Shown here in pieces: positions 41,723-53,564 of a DNA stretch of 64,000 nt. The position numbers were made by a program, and so were the translations under genes. Under the pieces are notes generated by a model. That model had not been told where the DNA came from. It saw only the letters and a list, made by a program, of their open reading frames with translations, and searched no databases. Source of the DNA: Hevea brasiliensis (taxonomy: Eukaryota; Streptophyta; Magnoliopsida; Malpighiales; Euphorbiaceae). The DNA lies in assembly GCF_030052815.1 (NCBI RefSeq), contig NC_079495.1:48895043-48959042 (forward strand), read 5' to 3'. How positions within the stretch are numbered: position 1 is the stretch's first letter; each line of letters begins with the position of its first letter.

Positions 41723-44700
41723 TGTAACACCCCTCACCCGTCTACAGTGTAGCCGAGCAAGACGTGCTACACGGCATGCCGGAGCACCTGATCTTATCTG
41801 ATTTCATTATAGTTCTAGATTTACTTGCTCAAAAACTTTATCTGAGGTTTAGGCTATTTTTACTTTTATCAAAATCTGACTAATTTGGAAAATTCAAAAT
41901 TTTCAATGATAATCCAGCAGAGTGCTGGCAGTAATTTGGACTAACAGTTCTTCTGAAACTGCCAAAAACAATTTCAATATATACTCAAATTCACAACTCA
42001 AAATCAGTCTCAAAATTTTTCATACTCAATCTCAATCAGAATCATCATGATCAGATACTTAACTCATATATCAAAATTCTTACATTTTATTATTTTGCAT
42101 AATTTGCCCACTAATTACATAAATTTGTCAAGTACAGGATGTACAAATAATTTACATTATACTTAGAATGAACAAAATACATAACATGTATAAATATGAG
42201 CCCTATCTACATGCATTGCTGAAGAGGTGACAATCTTGAACTCTTCTGACACTTCTGCAGATCTGGACTCCAAAAATCTCGATTGTGATCTCTGGTTTTA
42301 CCTTGATACTGAGGAAGCAATTCCATCGCGCTAAGCATTTCTACTTAGTGGTGCAATAATATAACAAGAAATAATATATACAAGTAAAGAAAGAAATAAA
42401 TCATCATTTCGAATATCCAGGAATCAATTTAATTTGGTATGGTATTTCTAGTATCAACGATCTTATATACTAGTTTGTTCCTCTTTGGAAGTGCTTAGTT
42501 TATAACTTTTCAGTAATACTACCCAGTATACAAATTATTCTAACTGTATTGTATTTCAAGTCTCTACGATTCTGCAATTTATATTTTTGTTATGTTGCTT
42601 TTGCTAATTTCTTTTACTCATTCATTCAATACTTAATTTAATTGTACTAAAATTTCATTATACTTAACTTAACTTAGCTTTCTGAATTGAATAATGTTTT
42701 AAATGACTGCCCATATAGCCTATACACCGATCAGACTGGATAAAACGGATATACTAGCACTGGGTACCTAGTACCTCGGGCCGTCACACCATCGGTCACA
42801 AAGTGTCTCCCGGTGTGCAATTAATGTGGCTAAAAAGCCATATAATCAATCAGGCATTAAGCCGAGTATAATAACACAAACTGTATAGCCATAGGCTATT
42901 AAAATCATAGTATGGCATAATAAGCCATAAAACACAGTATGACGTAAAGTCATTTCTGAGCATTTGTCGAATCCTATTGGCATGCCAACTTATCCAAACT
43001 AGTCAACTAGGCAAATTAGGGCATATTACCAGATTAAATATTTATTTCTTTATTTTCAGGGTTTACTGGTCATTACACAATTCACTAGTCAATGAAAATA
43101 TTAACCTTTTTATACATCATGGATAAGTTGATTCTAGTATCAACATGCCACAATTTGCAGTTCAATATGCTGCCATTATAGTGCAATTTACCATTTTTAC
43201 AAGTTGGCATTCATTGCCAAATTGCTTCAAGCATCATTGTATGTAAATGTCAAATTCTCAATTTTTGTGTGCTAGATTGGTCTAGCTTAAAGTCCTATTT
43301 CTCTTGGTTTTTAGCTTCTGGTCAAAGAAGCAAAATTGTAGCTCTATGTCTCATTGCACGCGGGGCAAAATTTCAGGTCATTCCGAGTTGTATAGATCAA
43401 GTTATGATCAATTTACTAAAACTGGACAGATTGCGCCTTTGGTGCAAAATTTGGTCAATTTCTCAATTTTTGTGTGCTAGATTTGTCTAGCTTAAAGTCC
43501 TATTTCTCTTGGTACTATTCCCTTCAATTCATTTTATTAGTCAACCTATAATGTTGACCCTTGATGCACTCTACATGAGTCAATTCTAATGTTACCAATA
43601 TGTCACATTTTATAGCCCTTTAGTGTTGGTATATGTTACCAATTTCATTTCCAAGTGTATTGCATTTTATTGCAATTTACCAGATTTCGGTGTACTATTT
43701 TGACCTAGCCGGACAACCTAGTTCCTTCGGTTTTTGGGTTTCGGTCCAAACTAAAAACTTGTAGGTTTATGTCTTATTGCACGCGGGGCGAAATTTCAGG
43801 TCATTCTGAGTTGTGTAGACCAAGATATGGTCAATTTACCAATACTGGACAGATTGCACCTTTAGTGCAAAATTTGGTCAATTTTAGTTCTGATAGTTCT
43901 GGTACCTGAACTTGTGCAAGCTATTTGACTTGGTTCTGGACTTGTGCAAGCTATTTGACTTGGTTCTGGCCATTTCTGGGTTTTGGTGTCTTCATAAGAA
44001 TTGTAGCTCTATGTCTTATTGCACTCGGGGCAAATTTTCAGGTCATTCTGAGTTGTGTAGACTAAGATATGGTCAATTTACTAAAGCTGGATAGAATGTA
44101 TCAAAATTGGTCACTTTAGGTCATTTTAGGTCATTTTAGGTTCGGCCAGTTTTTGGACCCGAACTTGTGCAAGCTTTTTGACTTGCTTATGGTCATTTCT
44201 GGGCTTGGATGTCTTCATATGACTTGTAGATATAGGTCTTAACTATTCATGGTCAAAATTTCAGGTCAATTGGACCTGTTTTGAGTGAGTTAGGGCCTAA
44301 ACACTAACTGCTGCCCAAATGGTCAGTTTTCAGGCCTTAAATGCACTAATCCGGATTTGGTCACTTTTTAAGGTCAGTTTCTAGGCAGAATTTTGGCAAC
44401 ATTTCTACATGAAAGTTGGCCTATTTGGTGTCTAGTTTCACCCCATATTGGCCTCATACCAATTGGCCTCATAGTTTGGCACTTATGGCCTCATTTAGGT
44501 GCTGCCTTCAATACACAACCTGCACAAAGCTCATACACTCCCAATTTAATGTTCCTTCTCCTCCTCATTACTACAATATTCAATCAACAACACTTCCATA
44601 CATCCATTGTACACAATTCCAGCAACAATTCTGGGCAGAATGTTCAAGTGCTCAATGCACACAATTCATCATTAAGTTCAACATTCACTTCCACCAAAAT

Positions 44701-46357
44701 TTAACATACTTCAATGTCAATATTACACATGCACTTCAACATATTCATACTTCAATGTCACTTACACTTGCTGCCCACAATTTAACATTAGCATATACCA
44801 TTAATAATCACATGTTCACACACAAATTCATGCTATTAGGGGCTGCCAAACATGGCAGTTTGCTCAAGGCATCAAGGTTCCATTTCACACCCTTAATTTA
44901 AACACTACATGCACATACTTAAATACAAACTTACTACAACTTTCATTTGAATTAATCAACCTTCATTTTCATTCATTAGAAGTAAAAATAACTCAAGCTC
45001 AACAAGGGTTCATGGCTGCCCAAAATGAAGCAACAACACAAATCTCCAATAATTGTTTCAAACCATAATTTAAATTTCTCAATTTCAATCAATTCAAGTC
45101 CTATCACTTCCCATACATATACGCATATCAAACATCATCTTTAAACTCATCTACATCATTTAAACACCTCAAAATCCCATGAATGTCTTGGCTGTCGAAA
45201 TGAAGGGCTCACCAAATATACATTAATTTACTCAATTTCTTCACAAATCAACTCACCCAAAGCTCAAAACAAGATTTAATGGAAGAAAATGGGGAGATTA
45301 AGCACTAACCTCATCTTGGGCTTGATTAAACTTCACCAAAACTCCTCTTTCTTGCTTCCTACATGCTGCCCATGATGTGTAGAACAAGTTTAATGAAGGA
45401 CTCTTGAAGAAATGATGGCTTGATTAATGGTGCATGAAGGCTTGTATATGGGCATCCATGGATGAGCTTGGGAGAGAAAATCAAATTCGGCAATGGTGAT
45501 GAAGGAGTGAAGAAGATGAAATGGTTTAGTGGAAAATGCTGTCCACTTATGGTTTTATACCCCACTAAACATTTAAATAATAGTTAAAATAATTAAACTT
45601 TCATAATTCTAATTATAGCCCCATATTTCCTTTAATTGCATTTCATTTATAATTTCATTTTTCATTAAATTTTCAAAATATAATACAACTTATTTTTCAT
45701 GGACATTTAAGTCAAAAGTCAACTCTAGGTGTCAATTGACCAAAATGCCCCTCTTCGGGTCAAGTTCGGACTTTTCAAGATAACAGATTTACTCCTGTCA
45801 CGATTTCTTAAATTTTTATTTTTCGTTTATACTAACTTTCTAATTTTTCTTTAACATTTTCTAAGTGTAATATCATTTATTTTTAATGGAGATTGAGGTC
45901 AAAAGGCAACACTATGTGTCAAATGACCAAAATACCCCACTTCGGGTTATATTCCCGAATTTTCGGTAACACTGATTTTTGTCTGTTTCTCGATTTTTCA
46001 TTTTTCTTTGTACTAATCTATTAATTTTTCTTTGATATTTCTATTGTCAATTACATTTCAATAAACCTTTATTTATGTCTCAAAATTAAATTCAGAGGGT
46101 TCCCCGCGGTCCTGGGGTCGGCAACGGCCTTCCCAGTGCGGTCACCCATCGCTGTGGTGTCGGCTCGTTTAACTTAGCATCATTTTCTCTCTTTCATTTT
46201 TGTTTGATTTTTCTTGTATTTTCTTTTTATTTATTTCATCGTTATATGTCTGTTTACTATCACCGAAGTGTAGTTCCAGACATCCTGACTTGCCTGGACT
46301 ATTATTTGACTACTGGAGCAACAGAACGTACAGAACACGTGCAATGGGGATGTTACA
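41723..46357 (-). mobile_element. Minus-strand solo LTR, 4635 bp, chimeric (TSD GACCA)
   Basis: Plus-strand ends TGTAACACCC and GATGTTACA, with GACCA at 41718-41722 and 46358-46362. The left third resembles the 3' parts of E5 and 23857-type LTRs. From about 43505 it switches to sequence nearly identical to the E2 LTR (compare 21476-21720). It also has a ~200-bp diverged duplication (around 43256 and 43456), a perfect 30-bp tandem repeat (43910-43969) and three copies of the TATGTCTTATTGCAC module (about 43347, 43769 and 44009). The minus-strand donor-like site is at 45309. Confidence 0.93.
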
Positions 46358-46362
46358 GACCA

Positions 46363-46791
46363 ACCGGACCAGTTCTTAAAAAAATGTCATAACTTGGTCT
46401 ACAAAACTGTAAATGTAGTGAAACTAAACCCAAAATCTCTATAAGACCTAGAAATAAAAATTTGGTATTTTGACAAAAACGCAGAACCTGATGGAACTTG
46501 AAGAGATTGCTAGGACAATTTAGCATTCCAAATCCTGAAATTTAACCAAATAGATACTTGACCCCAGAATAGTATTTAGATCATATCTCCCATTAGGAAA
46601 CTCCAATTGAGATGAGCCAAATTGCTCTGGAAACCTAAGAATCAGGACTCAAACTTTGATTTAGGAACCTTCTTCAAATTTTGAGTGCAAGTACCCTAAA
46701 ATGGGAATAAAAAATGTTGACCTGAACCTGAAGCATGAAGGCATAGGGTTCATGAGTCTAGGTTAGTTATTTGGCAATAATTCACTCTACA
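46363..46791 (+). repeat. LTR H, piece 3
   Basis: Continues H between the GACCA and CTACA insertions; diverged LTR sequence with the module fragment CATAACTTGGTCTACAAAAC. Nothing else recognised. Confidence 0.8.
46787..46791. repeat. Target-site duplication of E5, left copy (CTACA)
   Basis: Identical to 63269-63273. Confidence 0.92.
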
Positions 46792-49700
46792 TGTAACACC
46801 CTCACTGTAGCAATTCTATACATTCTACTGTTTCGATGACAGGTGTCAGTTCGGACAGCTAGAACATTTGGAAATATATTTAGACTAGAGTGAGGAATCA
46901 TAAATAACTCAAATATTAATAAGAAAAATTTAGGAAAAATTTTAGAAATAAAATATAACCAAGTTAAATGAGCCAGTGCCCTAGCGATGGGTAACCCAGG
47001 GGGAAGTTGCGGTCTTCGCAACTAGAAGCCCTAAACCCGGGAGAAAATTCGTGAAATAATTTTTGGGACTCTAGAAAAGAGTCATTGAGGTTTCTATGGC
47101 GTTAGAATGCCAATAAAAGGTTTAGAAAAATTTTTCAATCGATACAGACAATTTTAGTCTGTTAAGCCAAACGGAGGGCATTTTGGTCATTTTGTCTTTA
47201 GAGATGATTTTTGGCCGACTTTTCCAGTTAAGTAAATAATTATTATGATCTAAAATATGAATAAATATTGCTAAAAATTAAATTAAAAATGAATAGAGAA
47301 GAGAAGAAAAGAAAAATGAAAGAAATTAGGAATTATGACATCATATAATGTCATTAAATACTCTCCACCCAATCACAACTTGACAAACTAATTAAAAGGG
47401 ATAAAAACTAACTAAAAAGAGACAAAATGAAAAACCAACCTGCACTCTCATTTTCAAAGAGCCGCACCATATAGAGAGAGAAAAAGAAGGGGTTCCACCA
47501 TTGATGAAGCTTGTAAGCTTCATTTTCTCCCTTATCTCGCCCCAAAACTCCTAGTTGTCTTCACTAAAATTTCATCTTACACCTTGAGGAAGCTTTAAGT
47601 AGAAGAAAATTGAAGAGTGATTGAAGTTTTAACAAGCCAAGAAAGTGGTTAAAAGAGGTTAGTGCTACTTTTTCCATATTCTTTTTGTAAACTTAAATTT
47701 GAGCATGAAAATGGAAAGAATTACAAGAAAAAAATTGAGAGATTATTCATGTTTAATGGAAGAAGAATTTTGTTCAACATGTGTACCTATGGGAATTGAT
47801 GAATTTAAATGAAATAAAATGTGTTTATTGGAGTTGCTTAGTAGAAATTTGTGATTGGATGTATCAGATGGCATGGATGGTATGAAATGGACACTTTGGA
47901 AATTAGGGTTTGTGAAAAATTAGAGTTATGCTTATATAATGGTATGTTAACCTTGTAATGGTCAATTAGTGACCATTTGAATGTGTGGGAGGAGGAATTG
48001 AAGTGAGTAAGGATGTTGGAGTTGAACTTAGGCATGCTGCTCTTGGTGATCTGCAGGACTGGTTGTGAGTCTAGTAGGTTTGAGCAGCCCTAAATGGAGT
48101 TGTGTAGGTTCAATTGGTGCAAGGCCAATTGGACATGAAACTAGACACATAATGGCATAACTTTGGTGAAGAAACCCTACCCAAAAAACCAAACCAAGTT
48201 GACCTAAAAATTACCCTAATCTGGGTGACCAACATGCTATCCTTGGAAAATGACCAAATGAATAGTATTTGTTCAAATGGTCATAACTCAGTGTAGAAAA
48301 GCTTAATTGATCTAAAATTTTACCCACAGAAAGCTGATACATAGCCCTACAACTTTCATGAAGAAAACAAACCCAAATTTTGACCATAACATGTCCAAAA
48401 ACTGACCTGCATTCAGTGTACAAAAACTGCAGAATTGATCTGCCCAGAAAATCTGGAAAATTACAATCCGGCCAATTATGGTGTTTAGGCCATAACGTGA
48501 GCTACAAAACTCCAAATGGAGTGATTCCAAAAAAAGGAACAACTTTCATGAAGACAATTTTGTCAAATTCTTGTTGTACAAATGACCAATGGAACAGTAA
48601 ACTTAGTACTTGAAATCTGAAAATTGTAAAGTAACCAACACTAAGCTTTGAAATGGTATTGGCAACCAATAACAACAACTTTAGAATGCAAAATGTGGTA
48701 TCTTGGTGAACTTAGGTTCAATAAATTTATTATGTATTAAAAAGTCAATAATTTGAGTGAATAAAAATACAAAGACACAGAGTGTAATAACTAAATTGGT
48801 AGAGGAAATTAAGGTATGAAATTTGGAATCCATGAAACATTCATGGATTACTTGGAATAGAAATAGTAATTCACCTAAATGACTTAATGAACATTTAAGT
48901 TATGTGAGTATATAGTTAAGATTTATATTGCCATTACTAGTAGGTCTAATAAAACATAAGTAATACCACTTGAATATGAAATGAAATTAACCTAGATGGA
49001 TTGTTGAGTATAAATGGGATGAGGTTTACATTAGGATTTATGTTTCCATTACAAATAAGATAATAATACCTTGTATGAGTTATTAATTCATATAAATATT
49101 GTAATGAATAAATGAATCACATGAAAATATGAATGGAACATTAGTTTTCTTTATGAGAGAAAGGAAGAATGTCTTGAGTACAATGGTACATGAACACCAT
49201 TGTTGTGAATTATGATCAATACGAATGATGTAAGGAATGTATGAATATTATGATGAATGTATAAATTATGGAATTTGTCATGAAATAATGAAGTCATAAA
49301 ACACAATATATTAATATTTAATGATATTATGTGCCCTTGTATAGCCTAGACATGTGTATCAGATTGGATAGATTGGCATGCCAATAGGGTATTGTTTTAG
49401 CAGTACTACGAAAGGCTTTATGCCTGTATTCATGGCTTTATGCCCGTATTCATGACTTTATACCCGCATTTATGGCTTTATGCCCGCACTCATAGCTTAA
49501 TGCCAGATTATGTGTTATCATGGCTTTTTAGCCATACTAACTGCATAGGTGGTTGACGTTCTGCGTCCCATGGTATGACAGCTCGAGGCACCGCGGTGTC
49601 CAGTGCCAATTACCCGTTATCCAGTTTAGTCAGCCTATCGTAGGTTACTTGGGCAGTCTAATTTATTAAAATAAGTTATGAATATTAGTAATTAAAAATG

Positions 49701-50781
49701 CTAGAAAGTAAATAAATGAGAAGAAGCTCTGAAATAAATTAGATTAGCTTCAAAAATTTGTTCCTTAGAATGATTTGAAGTAAATTAAACTAGTTCTAAA
49801 AATTTTAAATATTACGAAATGATTGTAAACAACTTAGAAATTATCAAGGAAGTGATAAAAAGACTAGTAGAAGAATTATAACTTAAATAACATTACAAAT
49901 GTGATTTTCATAAGAAGATAAGTATAAGTATAAATTTTAGATTTATTTGTACATTATATAAATGATTATTATAAACTTATGAAAGAAGTGATTCTAGAGA
50001 GCAACATAAATAACGAAATATATATTGTATGAAAAATTTCATATGAATCCAGTAAAATTCTTGAGTTTAGAAAATATGCTCCAATTATTTTTACTTGTTA
50101 TATTATTGCACCACTAAGCAGCAATGCTTAGTGCGATGGATTTGTTTCCTCGCACAGGTACTAAAGTTAAAGCCCAGTGAATACTAAACAGAGATTTTGG
50201 CGTCTAATCTACAAAGTGTTCAAGGTTGTCACCTCCTCAGCAATGCATGTAGATAGGGCCCATATAGATCATATTATGTATTTTGTACATTATAATTAGT
50301 TATTATTTGTAATGTAAACTATGAATTATATGTTGAAATTATAGATTATGGAACTGTAATTAATTTGTAGATCATGTAAATTATAAAATTATGTAATTGT
50401 TTTGTAAATTATGTAAATTAAGGAAATTTGAAAATTCTTCTTATATAAATTGAGAATATTTACATAAGAATTGAGTATGAATAGATTCGTACAAATGAGT
50501 ATGTGAATTACAAGAATCGAATGTGAGATAAATATGATGAGCATGAATGATATTTTTATTGTAAAATATTATTGAAAATTTCAAGCAAGTGAATAGTGAA
50601 ATACGTCAACTGATGATAAAATAGGGGAAACTCCACTGGTTTCTCCATAGAAAAATAATTGATATTAAATTAAACGAATTCAAGATTACTAAAATAATAA
50701 AGTAAGAAAAGATAGGGTGCTCCGGCACCGAATGTAGCATGCCTCACTCGGTTACACTATAGTCAGGTGAGGGGTGTCACA
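46792..50781 (+). repeat. E5 5' LTR (3990 bp)
   Basis: Landmarks in order: GGGCATTTTGGTCATTT (about 47177), near-perfect palindrome (47336-47353), donor-like GT at 47658, CCAATTGG-repeat modules (48110-48560), TTGGCATGCCAA (49373-49384), five 20-bp repeats (49412-49506), stem-loops with GCAA loop (50114-50155), CACAG|GT, and end GTGTCACA. The first ~2.3 kb closely matches E6; the remainder matches the 23857 solo LTR type. Confidence 0.94.
49412..49506 (+). repeat. Five-copy 20-bp repeat in E5 5' LTR
   Basis: Unit CATGGCTTTATGCCCGTATT, period 20, with drift in copies 3-5. The E5 3' LTR has the same array at about 61890-61985, and the 23857 solo LTR a 3-4 copy version at 27039-27118. Each unit holds a small GGC-TTTAT-GCC inverted repeat. 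Confidence 0.9.
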
Positions 50782-51136
50782 TTTATTGGTATCAAAGCGC
50801 GATTTAGGCATTTTTGGACCTAGATAAACTGCATATCATGCATTGCATTCATAAGAGTCGAGGTGACATTATTGTAGATCTGTATTTCCCATTTATTTTA
50901 GGTTAAGGTATGGAATAAGAGAGTGAAGAGACAATGAGATAGCGAATGGAGATGAGAAGGAGACTGTATTTAAGATGAGAAAGGATGGGTACAGAACTAT
51001 TTAAGGATAGGATTGAGACTAAGGAGAAAGTGAAGTATGATAACACGGAAAGGTGTAGAAGTAAGGAGGTAGCAGTTCATCGATTGCTTATGTCAGGTAA
51101 ATTTCGAGGACGAAATTTTTGTTAGAGGGGAAGAAT
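50782..51136 (+). mobile_element. E5 internal remnant
   Basis: A mutated primer site TGGTATCAAAGC (50787-50798) is followed by the leader (GAGTCGAGGTGACAT), a strong acceptor-like TTTATTTTAG|G (AG at 50900-50901) and ATG at 50910. About 210 bases of purine-rich non-coding sequence follow, then GGTAAATTTCGAGGACGAAA and polypurine tract AGAGGGGAAGAA (about 51125-51136). No gag or pol domain remains. Confidence 0.88.
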
Positions 51137-53564
51137 TGTAACACCCTCACTATAGCAATTCCATACATTCTACTGTTCCGGTAATCGGTGTTAGTCTGGA
51201 TAGTTAGAACGCTTGGAAAAATATTTAGACTAGAGTGAGGAATCATAAATAACTCAAATATTAATAAAAAAAATTTAGAAAAAATTTTAGAAATAAAATA
51301 TAACCAAGTTAAATGAGCCGGTGCCCTAGCGATGGGTAACCCAGGGGGAAGTTGCGGTCTTCACAACTAGAAGCCCTAAACCCAGGAGAAAATTCGTGAA
51401 ATAATTTTTGGGACTCTAGAGAAGAGTCATTGAGGTTTCTATGGCATTAGAATGCCAAGAAAAAGTTTAAAAAACTTTTTCAATCGGTACAGACAATTTT
51501 AGTCTGTTAAGCCAAATAAAGGGCATTTTGGTCATTTCATCTTCAGAGATGATTTTTGGCCGACTTGTCCAGTTAAGTAAATAATTATTATGATATAAAA
51601 TATGAATAAATATTGCTAAAAATTAAATTGAAAATGAGTAGAGAAGAGAAGAAAAGAAAAATGAAAGAAATTAGGAATTATGACATCATATGATGTCATT
51701 AAACACTCTCCACCCAATCACAACTTGAAAAACTAATTAAAAGGGATAAAAACTAATTAAAAAGAGACAAAATGAAAAACCAATCTGTACTCTCATTTTC
51801 AAACAGCTGCACCATAGAGAGAAAGAGAGAAAGAGAAGGGTTCCACCATTGATGAAGTTTGTAAGCTTCATTTTCTCCCTTATCTCACCCCAAAACTCCT
51901 AGTTGTCTTCACTAAAATTTCATCATACACCTTGAGGAAGCTTTAAGTAGTAGAAAATTGAAGAGAGATTGAAGTTTTAACAAGCCAAAAAAAGTGGTTA
52001 AAAGAGGTTAGTGCTACTTTTTCCATATTCTTTTAGTAAACTTAAATTTGAGCATGAAAATGGAAAGAATTACAAAAAAAAAAAAAAAATTGAGCGATTA
52101 TTCATGTTTGATGGAAAAATAATTTTGGTCAGCATGTGTACCTATGGGAATAGATGAATTTAAATGAAATAAAATGTGTTTATTGCAGTTGCTTAGTAGA
52201 AATTTGTGATTGGATGTGTTAGATGGCATGGATGGTATGAAATGGACATTTTGGAAATTAAGTTTTATGAAAAATTAAAGTTTTGCTTATGTGATGGTAT
52301 GTTAACCTTGTAATGGTCAATTAGTGACCATTTGAATCTGTGTGAGGAGGAATTGAAGTGAGTAAGGATATTGGAGTTGAACTTAGGCATGCTGCCATTG
52401 GTGACCTACAGGACTGGTTATGAGTCCAGCAGGTTTGGGCAGCCATAAATGGAGTTGTATAGGTTCAATTGGTGCAAGGCCAATTGGACATGAAACTAAA
52501 CATATAATGGCACAACTTTGGTGTAGAAACCCTACCCAGAAAACTAAACCAAGTTGACCTAAAAATTACCCTAATCCGGGTGGCCAACATACTATCCCTG
52601 GAAAATGACTAAATACACAGTATTTGTTCAAATGGTCATAACTCAGTGTAGAAAAGTTCAATTCATCTGAAATTTTACCAACAGAAAGCTAAGACATAGC
52701 CCTAAAACTTTCATGGAGAAAACAAACCCAAATTTTGACCATAACATGTCCAAAAACTGACTTGCATTTAGTGTACAAAAACTGCAGAATTGATCTGCCC
52801 AGAAAATTTGGAAAATTACAATCTGGCTAGTTATGGTGTTTAGGCCATAACTTGAGCTACAAAACTCCAAATGGAGTGATTCAAAAAAGGAAATGTAACT
52901 AGACACAATAAGGAACAACTTTCATGAAGACAATTTTATCAAATTCCTACCGTACAAATGACCAATGGAACAGTAAACTTAGTACTTGAAATCTGAAAAT
53001 TGTAAAGTAACCAACACTAAGCTTTGAAATGGTATTGGCAATCAATACCAACAACTTTAGAATGCAAAATTTGGTATCTTGATGAACTTAGGTTCAATAA
53101 ATTTATTATGTATTAAAAAGTCAACAATTTGAGTGAATAGTAATGTGAATAGTAATACAAAGACACAAAATGTAATAACTAAATTGGTAGAGCAAATTAA
53201 GGTATGAAATTTGAAATCCATGAAACATTCATGGATTATTTGGAATAGATATAGTAATTCACCTAAATGACTTAATGAACATTTAAGTTATGTGAGTATA
53301 TAGTTAAGATTTTTATTCTCATTACTAGTAGGTCTAATAAAACATAAGTAATACCACTTGAATATGAAATGAAATTAACCTAGATGGATTGTTGAGTATA
53401 AATGGGATGAGGTTTACATTAGGATTTATGTTTCCATTACAAATAAGATAATAATACCTTGTATGAGTTATGAATTCATATAAATATTGTAATGAATAAA
53501 TGAATCACATAAAAATATGAATGGAACATTAGTTTTCTTTATGAGAGAAAGGAATAATGTCTTG
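51137..53564 (+). repeat. E5 3' LTR, piece 1
   Basis: Matches the 5' LTR up to the E6 insertion. Perfect palindrome TGACATCATATGATGTCA at 51681-51698, donor-like GT at 52008, and an A-rich homopolymer near 52075-52090. Confidence 0.94.
53560..53564. repeat. Target-site duplication of E6, left copy (TCTTG)
   Basis: Identical to 61650-61654; E5 LTR sequence resumes correctly at 61655, as in the intact 5' LTR near 49170. Confidence 0.94.

Noticed and set aside
44393..44901. 161- and 103-residue open frames
   Set aside because: They overlap in different phases within a solo LTR, are His/Thr/Ser-rich low-complexity translations of AT-rich DNA, and have no counterpart conserved as protein.
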